Assembly (NCBI RefSeq): GCF_029625905.1
Contig: NZ_JARTLM010000007.1
Span: forward strand, 62,001 to 126,000
Direction of reading: 5' to 3'
DNA: 64,000 nucleotides
Source: Hydrogenovibrio sp. 3SP14C1
GTDB lineage: Bacteria; Pseudomonadota; Gammaproteobacteria; Thiomicrospirales; Thiomicrospiraceae
Shown here: positions 1 through 8,494 of the stretch, piece by piece
How the letters are laid out: each line of letters begins with the position of its first letter
Position numbering within the stretch: the first letter of the stretch is position 1
The notes under the pieces: generated by a model
Told to the model about the DNA's origin: nothing
The model's database searches: none
The model's input: the letters and a program-made list of their open reading frames with translations, nothing else
Translations under genes and position numbers: made by a program

Positions 1-131
1 ACCAAGGTCAGCAAATTTTAGCGGGGATGGAAACAGAACAATTTTATGCGGCTGATAATGCCCGTTATGACTTGGTGCGAGACTATGTTAAACGTTTTGA
101 GCAAGATGTAAGGCTGGTGAGGCAGCCGTGA
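1..131 (+). CDS. C-terminal end of an unidentified protein (partial)
   Basis: An open frame enters from the left edge (first full codon at base 3) and stops with TGA at 129-131, giving the last 42 residues of a protein whose body lies outside the window. The tail is polar (it contains AADNARYDLVRDYVKRFEQD) and would suit an alpha-helical C-terminus. Its stop overlaps the GTG start of the next gene in a GTGA arrangement, so the two are probably co-translated. A periplasmic sensor or substrate-binding partner of the downstream signalling protein is conceivable, but no motif shows it. Confidence 0.6.
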   Translation, partial: QGQQILAGMETEQFYAADNARYDLVRDYVKRFEQDVRLVRQP

Positions 132-2581
132 AGCAAACCTTTTTAATAGCAAAATATTGGCTGCTTGGCAGCGTACGCCGTCAACTGGTGGTGGGAATGG
201 TTGTAGTGGTGTCGACATTACTTGCAGTCTTTATTTGGGAAGTCACTCGTGAACAACAAAACTTAATGCGGGAGTTAAAAGTTGAGCATGCTGAGGGCTT
301 AGCACAGAACGTCGCCAGTTCGTCTGCTGTATGGGTCGCATCCCGTGATTTTGCAGGATTGCAGAATATTATTAATGGACTAAGTAAGTATCCAGATTTA
401 ACGCATGCGATTGTATTGGATCTTAACAACCAGATTCTGGCACATAGCGAATTGTCGTACCGGGGACAATACTTATTGGATATGCCGACACAGCCTAAAC
501 TGACGATACTTCAGCTGGACCAGGATCATATTGATCTGGCCAACCCGATTGTGTTGTCTGGTCAACATATTGGTTGGGTACGCATCGGATTAAGCCAAGC
601 GGCTGACCTTCAACGGTTTGAGCAAATTAAGCTCTCAGCATTTGCATTCCTTTTGATCGCCGTAACATTGGCAGCCTTACTGGCAACCGTGGCGGCGCGT
701 TACTTAACCCGCCGACTATATGCCATTCAAACCGTTGCGGATAAAGTAAAGCGAGGGAAACGTTCATTGCGAGTCAAGCTTGGTGGGTTTGATGAAGCAG
801 CACAACTGGCTAAGCGCTTTAATATCATGCTTGATACGTTGGTAAAGCGTGAAAATGAACTTGTCGAATCCCATCATGCTTTAGAACAAAGTGAAAAACG
901 TTTAAACCAGATTATGGCCGTTAACCATGAAGGCATTTGGGATTGGGATATTGCAGCTGATAAGGTTATTCATAACCAAAGTTGGGCAGATGTGATTGGA
1001 TTAGACGATGGCTTGCTGGAACATCCAGCTCAAGTTTTCTTTGATGCCGTACACCCTGATGATCGTGACAGAGTCAGTCGTGCGGTTAAAGAATGTTTCA
1101 AATCCAAAGGGCATTACCGAATGGAATACCGCTTTGTACAAAAAAACACCGGCAACGAGGTTTGGGTACAAGACCGCGGTGACGTGGTTGAGCGGGATGC
1201 CGAGGGAAATCCTTTGAAAATGGTTGGGGGGTTTTATGAAGTTACAGAACGGAAACAAGCCGAAGAAGCGATTGAAAACTTAGCATTTTATGACCCTTTG
1301 ACACAACTACCCAACCGGCGCTTATTGCAAGATCGTTTACAGCAAGAGATGGCTGTTACCAAACGGAGTAAACGCGTATGTGCATTAATGTTTATTGATT
1401 TGGATGACTTTAAAACATTAAACGATACGCTTGGACACGATACAGGAGATAAGTTACTTCGCCAAGTCGCAGCTAGATTAAGAGAGTGTGTTCGAGAGTT
1501 CGACACGGTAGCACGCATTGGAGGGGATGAATTTGTTTTGATATTGCCTGACTTGGATCATGATTGGAAAGATGCGGCTACTCATGCAGAATTAGTTGCA
1601 CAAAAAGTTTTACGCATACTGAACAAACCTTATTTACTGGACTCAATTCCCTACCACAACACCCCCAGTATTGGAGTAAAGCTGTTTTCCGGTCACCAAG
1701 AAACATTGGAAGAATTGCTTAAACATGCCGATTTGGCGATGTATCAGGCTAAAGCCAAAGGTCGAAACACCATCCGTTTTTATGACACGACCATGCAAGA
1801 AGTGGTGAATGCAAAATCGGTCATGGAAGCCAATATGCGCCAAGCAATTACAGAGCAACAGTTTGTATTGTTCTATCAACCCCAAATTAACAGTAATGGG
1901 CAAATTATCGGCGCTGAAGCTTTGGTACGCTGGCTTCATCCAGAGCAGGGACTGATTGCTCCGAATGAGTTTATTCCTCTGGCGGAAGAAAATGGCTTTA
2001 TTTTGCCTATTGGTCGCTGGGTGTTACAAACGGCTTGTGAACAATTAGTTAAATGGTCGCGCCAAGCTGACACAGCGCAGATGGTGATTGCCGTCAACGT
2101 CAGCGCCCGTCAATTTCATCAAATCGACTTGGTTGAAGAGGTAGAAAGCATTATCCGTCAAACTGGCGCAAATCCACAACTGTTGAAACTAGAGTTAACC
2201 GAAAGTTTGTTAATCAAAGACGTAGAAGATGTGGTTGATAAAATGCAGGCGCTTAAAAAGCTAGGGATTAATTTTTCACTGGATGATTTTGGCACGGGGT
2301 ATTCCTCTTTATCTTATCTAAAACGCTTACCGCTAGATCAACTCAAAATTGACCAAACGTTTGTACGTGATATCATTGAGGATAGTAATGATGCCGCGAT
2401 TGCCCGAGCCGTTATTGCCTTAGCTGAAAGTATGGAATTTAACGTGATCGCCGAAGGCGTGGAAACCGCTGAACAGCATCAAATGTTAATTGATATGGGC
2501 TGTCGAGTTTTTCAAGGGTATTTATTTGGTCGACCCGTGCCAATTAAAGAGTTTTTTACTCAAAATACAGTTCCAGATTGA
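128..2581 (+). CDS. Membrane-bound PAS-GGDEF-EAL cyclic-di-GMP signalling protein
   Basis: 817 residues from a GTG start that overlaps the preceding stop (GTGA). Order seen: a transmembrane helix near residues 18-40, a periplasmic region to about 165, a second helix near 168-190, a HAMP-like linker to about 240, a PAS domain about 255-375 (ends in a typical TERKQAEE linker), a GGDEF domain with intact GGDEF at 465-469, and an EAL domain with EALVRW at 597-602 and the DDFGTGYSSL loop. Both catalytic signatures look intact, so it could make and break cyclic di-GMP in response to a periplasmic or PAS-bound signal; which activity dominates cannot be read from sequence. Coupling to the upstream gene suggests that product supplies the signal. 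Confidence 0.93.
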   Translation: MKQTFLIAKYWLLGSVRRQLVVGMVVVVSTLLAVFIWEVTREQQNLMRELKVEHAEGLAQNVASSSAVWVASRDFAGLQNIINGLSKYPDLTHAIVLDLNNQILAHSELSYRGQYLLDMPTQPKLTILQLDQDHIDLANPIVLSGQHIGWVRIGLSQAADLQRFEQIKLSAFAFLLIAVTLAALLATVAARYLTRRLYAIQTVADKVKRGKRSLRVKLGGFDEAAQLAKRFNIMLDTLVKRENELVESHHALEQSEKRLNQIMAVNHEGIWDWDIAADKVIHNQSWADVIGLDDGLLEHPAQVFFDAVHPDDRDRVSRAVKECFKSKGHYRMEYRFVQKNTGNEVWVQDRGDVVERDAEGNPLKMVGGFYEVTERKQAEEAIENLAFYDPLTQLPNRRLLQDRLQQEMAVTKRSKRVCALMFIDLDDFKTLNDTLGHDTGDKLLRQVAARLRECVREFDTVARIGGDEFVLILPDLDHDWKDAATHAELVAQKVLRILNKPYLLDSIPYHNTPSIGVKLFSGHQETLEELLKHADLAMYQAKAKGRNTIRFYDTTMQEVVNAKSVMEANMRQAITEQQFVLFYQPQINSNGQIIGAEALVRWLHPEQGLIAPNEFIPLAEENGFILPIGRWVLQTACEQLVKWSRQADTAQMVIAVNVSARQFHQIDLVEEVESIIRQTGANPQLLKLELTESLLIKDVEDVVDKMQALKKLGINFSLDDFGTGYSSLSYLKRLPLDQLKIDQTFVRDIIEDSNDAAIARAVIALAESMEFNVIAEGVETAEQHQMLIDMGCRVFQGYLFGRPVPIKEFFTQNTVPD

Positions 2582-2647
2582 ATTTTCGATCTTTTACTCA
2601 TCAACTCATGCGTCAGCCATAACAGTCATAACCTTTAGAGGCGCCGA

Positions 2648-3667
2648 ATGTTTGCATCCTTGAATATCAGCATCATGATTTTTGGCATCGCTGCCTTAGT
2701 AATCATTACGGCAGGCACTTGGTTAGCACGGTTTGCGGATGAACTGGCTGATCGCACCGGTATGGGGGAGGCACTGTTTGGCGTCTTACTATTGGCAGGC
2801 GTCACTTCGCTACCAGACTTTGCCGCCACTCTCAGCGCAGCAATAGATGCCCGCCCTGACTTGGCGATGAGCAATGTGATGGGGAGCATGGCGATAAATT
2901 TGGCATTTCTTGGCATCGCGGACATCGTCTATCGCAAAGCTAATTTGGAGCATGCCGCTGCTTCTTCTGTTAACTTGATGCTGGCGAGCTTACTGATAGT
3001 ATTTCTGACTCTACCGCTACTCGCCATTATCACACCAACAATCCCGCAATGGACAGTCCACCCAATTACCCCAGTCATCGTCGTCGCTTATCTGTTCGGG
3101 CTCCACTTAGTAATGCGTACACAGGAAAAACCCATGTGGTTTCCACGATTGACACGCCAGACCGTACCGGACAAACCTTCACAAAGACAACATGGCCGTT
3201 TATCAACCGCATGGTTTGGTTTTATTATTCTGGCTGTTGTGACTGGCATTGCAGGCTGGCTATTGATGGAAGCTGCCAAAGTCATCGCCAGCCAGACAGG
3301 TCTATCCGACACTTTGGTCGGTGGGTTATTGACAGCCCTAGCAACATCTACACCCGAGTTGGTGACGACTATCGCTGCGATACGCTATGGCGCACTCACC
3401 CTCGCAGTCAGCAACATCTTCGGCACCAACTGTTTTAATATGCTCGTTGTAGCTGCTGCCGATATAGGGTATCCTCACGGCTCCATCTATGCTGACATGG
3501 CGCCAGTTCAGATGATGTGGGGACTAGTCAGTATTCTAATGACCGCCATTCTGCTACTGGGGCTGGTACGGCGAGAGACTTATGGCGTCGGCCGGATTGG
3601 CTTCGAAAGCACTCTTCTTTTAACCGTCTACGCTGCAACGATTAGCCTTGTTGTAATGAGCGGCTAA
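2648..3667 (+). CDS. Sodium/calcium exchanger (CaCA) family membrane protein
   Basis: 339 residues with about ten hydrophobic helices in two similar halves joined by a basic cytoplasmic loop near 155-185, the usual CaCA inverted-repeat layout. The alpha-repeat signatures are GVTSLPDFAATL at about 51-62 and ATSTPELVTTIAAI at about 232-245. In characterised exchangers both repeats carry a PE pair that coordinates cations; here the first has LPD and only the second has PE, so ion selectivity may differ. An AGAGG-like ribosome binding site precedes the ATG. It stands alone with 66 bp to the signalling gene upstream and a long gap downstream. Substrate not established. Confidence 0.85.
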   Translation: MFASLNISIMIFGIAALVIITAGTWLARFADELADRTGMGEALFGVLLLAGVTSLPDFAATLSAAIDARPDLAMSNVMGSMAINLAFLGIADIVYRKANLEHAAASSVNLMLASLLIVFLTLPLLAIITPTIPQWTVHPITPVIVVAYLFGLHLVMRTQEKPMWFPRLTRQTVPDKPSQRQHGRLSTAWFGFIILAVVTGIAGWLLMEAAKVIASQTGLSDTLVGGLLTALATSTPELVTTIAAIRYGALTLAVSNIFGTNCFNMLVVAAADIGYPHGSIYADMAPVQMMWGLVSILMTAILLLGLVRRETYGVGRIGFESTLLLTVYAATISLVVMSG

Positions 3668-3715
3668 AAGAAAACGCTAAATAGAAGAAGTCACCATGAA
3701 GACTCCGTTACACAA

Positions 3716-3955
3716 TTAAGGCTTTACAGACTGCTCATCCGGTGGTGTTAATTTTAAGAAAAGGCCTAAAGCCGCCAACAGAAAGGCTGTGCTGATAATA
3801 ATAGCGACGGGATAATATTAAATTACCTGCCAGGTCTAACTGACTGTACTTAATGACCATAATCAACCCTTCCAAAGACAAAGCCACACACCGTTCCAAT
3901 GAAACGCGATAAAGTCCGTTTTAACCACGCGCTGAAAGATACAACATTGCCCAAT
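3716..3955 (-). pseudogene. Decayed C-terminal fragment of a membrane protein
   Basis: Read on the minus strand, one frame gives about 34 residues containing GNVVSFSAWLKRTLSRFIGT and then stops. After a frame change, a second stretch following an in-frame stop gives about 34 residues with a strong transmembrane helix (PVAIIISTAFLLAALGLFLK) and a polar tail ending at a stop at 3716-3718. The pattern of a hydrophobic helix plus short charged C-terminus, broken by at least one frameshift and one stop and lacking any start, is what a degraded transporter gene looks like. The family is not identified. Confidence 0.4.
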
Positions 3956-4188
3956 CCTTTTTTGTTTTTTTATATTTATGACTTTCAAGTATCCATACAT
4001 ATAGAGACGCATAGAAAAGTAAACACACCGAAAGTGACTTATTGCAACGTATTCTAAAAAAAACCGAATAAAACCTGATGACAGCCTTAAAACAAGGTGA
4101 CTAGAGCATCAATTTTCAAATTATCTCTTTTTGAACCCCCCTTCAGATTTTAATAAACAGCATCATCCAATCAACACAAAAAAATAAG

Positions 4189-4198
4189 CCAGGCCTGG
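4189..4198. repeat. CCAGGCCTGG palindrome, intergenic copy
   Basis: Exact copy extended to a 14-bp palindrome (4187-4200) with an A-rich left and T-rich right flank, followed by TTTTTT on the plus strand. It could act as a weak distal terminator for the CaCA gene, but it is over 500 bp beyond that stop. Confidence 0.85.
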
Positions 4199-4324
4199 CT
4201 ATTTTTTAGAGTTTTTAAAGAAGAAAGGCTTTGACATTAAATAAGGCTAGTCAAAAAAACAGCTTGATAACTAAGACACGCTTTGTCCGTTAAAAAAGTT
4301 TATGAATCAGTTTACTGATGGGTG

Positions 4325-4354
4325 TTGACAGCCAAAGGTTTGCGGAGCGATACT
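4325..4354 (+). promoter_or_regulatory. Candidate sigma-70 promoter of the EamA-FmdE pair
   Basis: Perfect -35 TTGACA at 4325-4330, 18 bp spacer, then GATACT at 4349-4354 as a four-of-six -10 match. This would give a leader of about 45 nt before the ATG at 4406. Based on consensus only. Confidence 0.45.
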
Positions 4355-4405
4355 TAACGCATTACCACTGATCGTCCATGTTTCACCATGTACTAAGGAG
4401 CGCAA

Positions 4406-5293
4406 ATGACGGGTCTATCTATGACTTTCGTGATGCTGGCGGCTTTATGCTGGGGAATCTCAGGGGGCATCGGTGCAATCCTCATGGCCGAAGGCTGGGA
4501 TGCGTTCGTGGTATCGTTCTACCGAGGCGCCATTGGATTCCTCTTTGTTCTTGTCTGGTTAGCCTTCCGACCGCGCAGCAGTGGATTATCAAATCCCTCA
4601 TTATGGTTCTGGTCAGTCCTTTCCGGTCTCGGCATCGCAAGTAATTTCACATTCTACTTCGTGAGTATTTCTGAAGGCAGTGTCGCAGTTGCAGCAACCT
4701 TAATGTATTGCGCACCGGTGTTCGTTTACTTTGTGTCATTTGCACTCAAACTCGAAAGATTCACCGCTCCGAAAGCAGCTGCGATTGCATTGGTTATGCT
4801 TGGGATCGTGCTGCTTACACGTATTTACGACATTGAATCGGATGATGTTACTCTAATTGGGTTGGTCGCTGGGCTGCTTGCAGGGGTGTCTTATGCTATC
4901 TTTATTTTCGGATTCAAGTATGCTGTTGTATACGGTAGCCCTCAGTCGATTTTGGTGATCGCATTCGCAACACTTGTTGTCGTTCTTATAGGGCTGAGTA
5001 ATAAGGCACAGATGATTTTAGTGATGAGCACACCAGATTGGCCACTGTTTCTAGTCCTTGGTGTACTTGGCTCGGGAGTGTCGTTCATTATTTATTTTAT
5101 TGGCCTGAAACGGACTTCGGTGACCACCGCTTCAGTGGTGGCAATGGTCGAACCCGTCACTGCTGCTCTATTCGGCATATTGGTTTTAAATGAAACGTTG
5201 ATCAGTTCGCAAATTGTCGGGATTGCACTGATTATGATCACGGTAACAGCGCTGAGCATATATTCTCGAACCCGACATACCCCTTATGGTTAA
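4406..5293 (+). CDS. EamA (DMT superfamily) transporter
   Basis: 295 residues with about ten transmembrane helices in two tandem EamA halves; the second half ends with the usual VAMVEPVTAALFGILVLNE signature. Start chosen for the AAGGAG ribosome binding site 6-7 bases ahead of ATG 4406. Proteins of this superfamily export or import small metabolites; nothing here reveals the substrate. The FmdE-domain gene follows after 43 bp on the same strand with no terminator between, so the two are likely one transcript. It is distinct from the second EamA gene at 14074. Confidence 0.88.
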   Translation: MTGLSMTFVMLAALCWGISGGIGAILMAEGWDAFVVSFYRGAIGFLFVLVWLAFRPRSSGLSNPSLWFWSVLSGLGIASNFTFYFVSISEGSVAVAATLMYCAPVFVYFVSFALKLERFTAPKAAAIALVMLGIVLLTRIYDIESDDVTLIGLVAGLLAGVSYAIFIFGFKYAVVYGSPQSILVIAFATLVVVLIGLSNKAQMILVMSTPDWPLFLVLGVLGSGVSFIIYFIGLKRTSVTTASVVAMVEPVTAALFGILVLNETLISSQIVGIALIMITVTALSIYSRTRHTPYG

Positions 5294-5336
5294 TCGACAA
5301 GGACTTAATTATTTAAGGTCAAAAGGAGAAGCAAGA

Positions 5337-6212
5337 ATGAATATAAACCCATTTCTTTTAGGGGCTGTTTTTTTAATATGCCTTAATTCGTCTGCGTTGG
5401 CACAAGAACCCACCTATAAACAAGGGGTTAATATCTTTATAGAAACCGGCGTAACCGAACCTGATCGCACCCCTACCTGGTATGCCCCTATGGTCGCTAT
5501 GCCATACGCCCCTGTTTTCGAGATTCTTGCAACCAGAGGCACTCAAGGGCGATATTATCAACGTACTTATGCTGTAACGATTAAAGACATGATTAAATGG
5601 CATGGTCATGACTGTGAGGGAACAACGCATGCTGCCAACAGCATGAAAATGGCATTTGAAATTCTGTTTCCTGATGGAATCATTGATAGAAGTGTTTTAA
5701 AAGCAATTTCAGGAACTGGGCCATGTTGGTCAGATGCAGTTGCTTTCTTAACTGGAGCACGCTTTCAATATGGTAATCTTGGTTTCTTTAAAAACAAGGA
5801 TTACAACCATGCTGTTCTTTTGTATCGTGAAGATACTAAAGTTGCTGTTTTGGCAACCTGGAAAAAAGGCATTAATAACATCCCTGGGGAGCCTGTCGTT
5901 CTTCCTGAAGAAATAAAATGGACGCCTAAAGTTAATATGCAAGACGTTATCAACCTTAAAAAAGAGGTTAAGAGTTCAGAGGGACATCCAACACCCTATC
6001 AGGTTGATCTTTTGCGCTTTTATCAATGGAAACATATTAACGATGTGCTGAGTCACCCTTTGGATGAAAGCTATCAAGCAAAGGTTATTAAAAACTTCAA
6101 ATGGGATGATTGGGTAGATAAGGGAAAAACATTCACAAACCCTGTTAAGCGCGGAGACATTAGATTGAAAAACTATCCATATCGTAAAGCCCCCATTGCA
6201 GAGTTGAAGTAA
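5337..6212 (+). CDS. Exported FmdE-domain protein
   Basis: 291 residues from ATG 5337, chosen over an in-frame ATG 51 bases upstream because AAAGGAG lies just ahead and a classic signal peptide follows (hydrophobic 6-20, ALA then QEP). The mature part carries the FmdE fold signature: HGHDCEG at 89-95, the SGTGPCWSDA stretch with Cys130, and a TGARFQYGN segment. In the family these His/Cys residues bind metal. FmdE was named from formylmethanofuran dehydrogenase operons of methanogens; here there is no such enzyme and the protein is periplasmic, so a metal-sensing, metal-binding or cofactor role is only a guess. Probably co-transcribed with the EamA transporter. Confidence 0.85.
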   Translation: MNINPFLLGAVFLICLNSSALAQEPTYKQGVNIFIETGVTEPDRTPTWYAPMVAMPYAPVFEILATRGTQGRYYQRTYAVTIKDMIKWHGHDCEGTTHAANSMKMAFEILFPDGIIDRSVLKAISGTGPCWSDAVAFLTGARFQYGNLGFFKNKDYNHAVLLYREDTKVAVLATWKKGINNIPGEPVVLPEEIKWTPKVNMQDVINLKKEVKSSEGHPTPYQVDLLRFYQWKHINDVLSHPLDESYQAKVIKNFKWDDWVDKGKTFTNPVKRGDIRLKNYPYRKAPIAELK

Positions 6213-6288
6213 TTTGTGATCGTAAGGAATTTATATGGCTTACATGACCTAACAAAGTCCGTGAGTTAAATTGCCATAATAAATTAAT

Positions 6289-6309
6289 AAAGGGCTAAAA
6301 GCCCTTTTT
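6289..6309 (+). terminator. Rho-independent terminator after the FmdE gene
   Basis: Stem AAGGGCT / AGCCCTT with a 3-nt loop followed by a T run. A-rich sequence on the left side means it can also serve the converging cupin gene on the minus strand. Confidence 0.8.
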
Positions 6310-6357
6310 AAAAAACTTGTAGGCAAGACAAAAAACTAGCTAGCTGACTTTTTATTC

Positions 6358-7020
6358 CTACAAGTGCCCTGTTTTAACGTAGATTAAGGTTTCTTCTTCT
6401 ACGTATGGGTTATGTAAACTCAGATGCGGACTTCGAATCCAGGTACCTTTAGGATAACGGCCATGCTCATCAATAAACTCGCCTTTTAAAACCAGAATTT
6501 CTTCCCCACCCCAGTGATGATGCGGCTGAAACTTTTCGCCCGGTGGCCAATACACCAGCGCTGAATGTTCGGTTTGAAAGCTGTGTAAACTTAAAACTTC
6601 TAAATTACCAATGCCCGGCTGCATGATAGCTTGATTGGTATCGAAGACCACTTGCTCGGTATCTTCTGGAGAAAATTGTTCCAGTTTAACGAATATGACA
6701 CAGCCTTCCTTGGAATGTGGGGAATGAATAGTGCCTGGTGGATTACGTAAATACGTGCCGGCGGGGTAATCGCCATTTTCATCCGAAAAGACACCTTCTA
6801 ACACAAAGATTTCTTCACCCAAACCATGCCGATGTGCGGGAAAGCTGGCGCCGGATAAAAACTGAACGATACTGGTTGCCCTGCCCGATTCAGCGAATTC
6901 TCTTTCCAGTGGTTTACGCAACACATTGTCTGCACGACTACCGACCCAGTCCATCTTTTCAGTTTCCACAACCACTTTTTGTGTGAAATCCATATTGAGT
7001 GCTTGAGCGACATCGGACAT
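6358..7020 (-). CDS. ChrR-like double cupin protein
   Basis: 220 residues from the ATG at 7020, preferred over an in-frame ATG 57 bases upstream because AAAGGAAA sits 6-8 bases before it. Two tandem cupin barrels are visible: the first with HRHGLGEEIFVLEG, the second with HHHWGGEEILVLKG, each giving the His-His-Glu type metal site. This doubling matches ChrR-type cupins; classical ChrR anti-sigma factors have an additional N-terminal zinc domain, which is absent here, and no ECF sigma gene is adjacent. A metal-dependent oxygen or oxidant-related role is plausible. It lies downstream of dps, with a terminator between them. Confidence 0.8.
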   Translation of the reverse strand: MSDVAQALNMDFTQKVVVETEKMDWVGSRADNVLRKPLEREFAESGRATSIVQFLSGASFPAHRHGLGEEIFVLEGVFSDENGDYPAGTYLRNPPGTIHSPHSKEGCVIFVKLEQFSPEDTEQVVFDTNQAIMQPGIGNLEVLSLHSFQTEHSALVYWPPGEKFQPHHHWGGEEILVLKGEFIDEHGRYPKGTWIRSPHLSLHNPYVEEETLIYVKTGHL

Positions 7021-7062
7021 AACATTTCCTTTCAAATAAACTGACTTAAAGAAGTGTATTTC

Positions 7063-7092
7063 AGAATAAAAAACCACTAAAAAGTGGTTTCT
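7063..7092 (-). terminator. Terminator after dps
   Basis: On the minus strand, stem AAACCACT / AGTGGTTT with a 4-nt T-rich loop, followed by TTTATT. It separates dps from the cupin gene downstream. Confidence 0.75.
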
Positions 7093-7119
7093 TATAGGAA
7101 TTTTTGAACGTATTTGATC

Positions 7120-7590
7120 TTATTGGCGAGTTGCACGAAGCATCCAAGCGGTTTTTTCATGAACGCGCATGCGGTCTGAAACCAATGCAGCGCTGGACTC
7201 GTCGTTAGCATCTTCCGCCACTTTTAAAACCTCACGAGCTGTTTTAACAACCTGTTCATGACCTTTTGTCAGAAGATCTACCATCATCATGGCGTCAGGA
7301 ATCTCTTCCACCTCTTGAATGGAGGTAAGTTTTGAAAAGGCCTTATAAGTGCCAGGAGCGACCACGTCCAATGTTCGGATACGTTCGGCAATATCATCGA
7401 CTGCGATGGCAAGTTCTGTGTAATGCTCTTCAAACATCAAGTGCAGCTCTCTGAATTGCGGCCCGATAACATTCCAATGGAAGTAATGCGTTTGTAAATA
7501 CAAAGTATAGGAATCGGCTAATAAACGCTTTAACCCTTCTGCGGTATTTAAACGATCTTTTTCAATAATTCCAATATCGATATCACTCAT
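7120..7590 (-). CDS. dps: Dps-family ferritin-like DNA/iron protection protein
   Basis: 156 residues, normal for the family. The ferroxidase ligands line up with those of Dps proteins: His38, His50, Glu54, Asp65 and Glu69 (motifs [29 protein letters not shown]). Dps proteins form 12-subunit shells that oxidise and store iron with peroxide and may coat DNA; this one lacks a long lysine-rich N-terminal tail, so DNA binding is uncertain. The AAGGAG ribosome binding site is strong. Its own terminator follows. Position beside a cupin oxidant-type protein suggests a shared stress theme (inference). Confidence 0.9.
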   Translation of the reverse strand: MSDIDIGIIEKDRLNTAEGLKRLLADSYTLYLQTHYFHWNVIGPQFRELHLMFEEHYTELAIAVDDIAERIRTLDVVAPGTYKAFSKLTSIQEVEEIPDAMMMVDLLTKGHEQVVKTAREVLKVAEDANDESSAALVSDRMRVHEKTAWMLRATRQ

Positions 7591-7710
7591 TTCTGACTCC
7601 TTATAGGTTGTTTAGAAAACAATAATCTGTCTTTATGAGTATAGGTTCTGTCGAACTTTGTTACAACTCTTTTTAGGTGATGAAGAAAATGAGGGTAGTT
7701 TTTTGGTAGA

Positions 7711-8415
7711 TTACACGATGAAAAAAGTGGACACAAACCCGATCAGACCACCGAAGACACCACCCCAAACGACGAGCCAGCCTAAGTGCTCTTTAATCAT
7801 TTGCTGCACCATAGTTTTCACAATTTGAGGTGTTAGTTCAGCAAGACGTGCTTCAATAATGGTTTCAACTTTGGCGCGAATTTCTGCCATTACATCTGGC
7901 TGATCAATCTCGTTTTGTAACAGTTCGACAAACTGTTCATTTTCCGTCATCTCAATCAAAGACGTTTTCATATTGATGATAAAGGGATCTTTGAGCGGCT
8001 TTAAGGCACCGGCACCACCAAACATACCGAGCATACTGCCAAAACTCGAATTCATAATCACTTCAACCAACCGATCAAACGCCGGCGTTAAATCGACCTT
8101 TTCAATCACAGGAGCCAAATGTAAATTAGGTTTACCTTGCTGGCTGACAAAGCGATCGATATTTTCCTGACTAAAGAATTGTTCCATCATCAATTGACGA
8201 ATGGCGGATTTGAATTCTTCAAACCGTGCCGGAATAACGCCAGAGCCGACCAACCCAGGAACCTTTTCAAATAGCATATAAATGGCAAGCCAGTTGGTGA
8301 TGGCGCCGGATAAGGCGAACAAGCCAATCATTAATAACCATTGGTTGTCTAATAAGACACCCGAAACTAATATTAAAAAACTGATTAAATTGGTAATAAA
8401 GCTTTTATTCATCAT
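7711..8415 (-). CDS. DUF445 family membrane protein
   Basis: 234 residues: two adjacent N-terminal helices (about 8-48), a long amphipathic middle, and a C-terminal helix (about 215-233), so both ends are anchored in the membrane. This arrangement and motifs such as GLFALSGAITNWLAIYMLFE and VPGLVGSGVIP are typical of DUF445 (YheB/YjiN-like) proteins, whose function is unknown. The start has two consecutive ATG codons and a weak ribosome binding site. It lies downstream of rluB, with a palindromic terminator between them. Confidence 0.8.
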   Translation of the reverse strand: MMNKSFITNLISFLILVSGVLLDNQWLLMIGLFALSGAITNWLAIYMLFEKVPGLVGSGVIPARFEEFKSAIRQLMMEQFFSQENIDRFVSQQGKPNLHLAPVIEKVDLTPAFDRLVEVIMNSSFGSMLGMFGGAGALKPLKDPFIINMKTSLIEMTENEQFVELLQNEIDQPDVMAEIRAKVETIIEARLAELTPQIVKTMVQQMIKEHLGWLVVWGGVFGGLIGFVSTFFIV

Positions 8416-8468
8416 AGTCTGTTTTCAATCATTTATTGCAAAGAGGTTTTCAGGTTAAATTAAGTCTG

Positions 8469-8494
8469 AAAAACAGCCAGGCCTGGCTGTTTTT
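8469..8494 (-). terminator. Perfect 26-bp palindrome built on CCAGGCCTGG; rluB terminator
   Basis: The CCAGGCCTGG core (8477-8486) is extended on both sides by AG/CT, C/G and five A/T pairs into a perfect inverted repeat. On the minus strand it overlaps the last bases of the rluB stop codon and ends in TTTTT, so it should terminate rluB. It is also a member of the dispersed repeat family. Confidence 0.8.

Larger units (their letters stand above)
3668..4405. other. 738-bp gene-poor gap
   Basis: No intact gene seen on either strand. The left part holds a decayed membrane-protein fragment on the minus strand (3716-3955). The middle is A/T rich without recognisable structure. One copy of the CCAGGCCTGG palindrome with A/T flanks lies at 4189-4198, and a probable promoter for the EamA gene at 4325-4354. 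I see no tRNA or other folded RNA. Confidence 0.7.

Noticed and set aside
4378..4644. Plus-strand open frame of 88 codons ahead of and inside the EamA gene
   Set aside because: Other frame of a gene with clear EamA similarity and a strong ribosome binding site; product is not protein-like.
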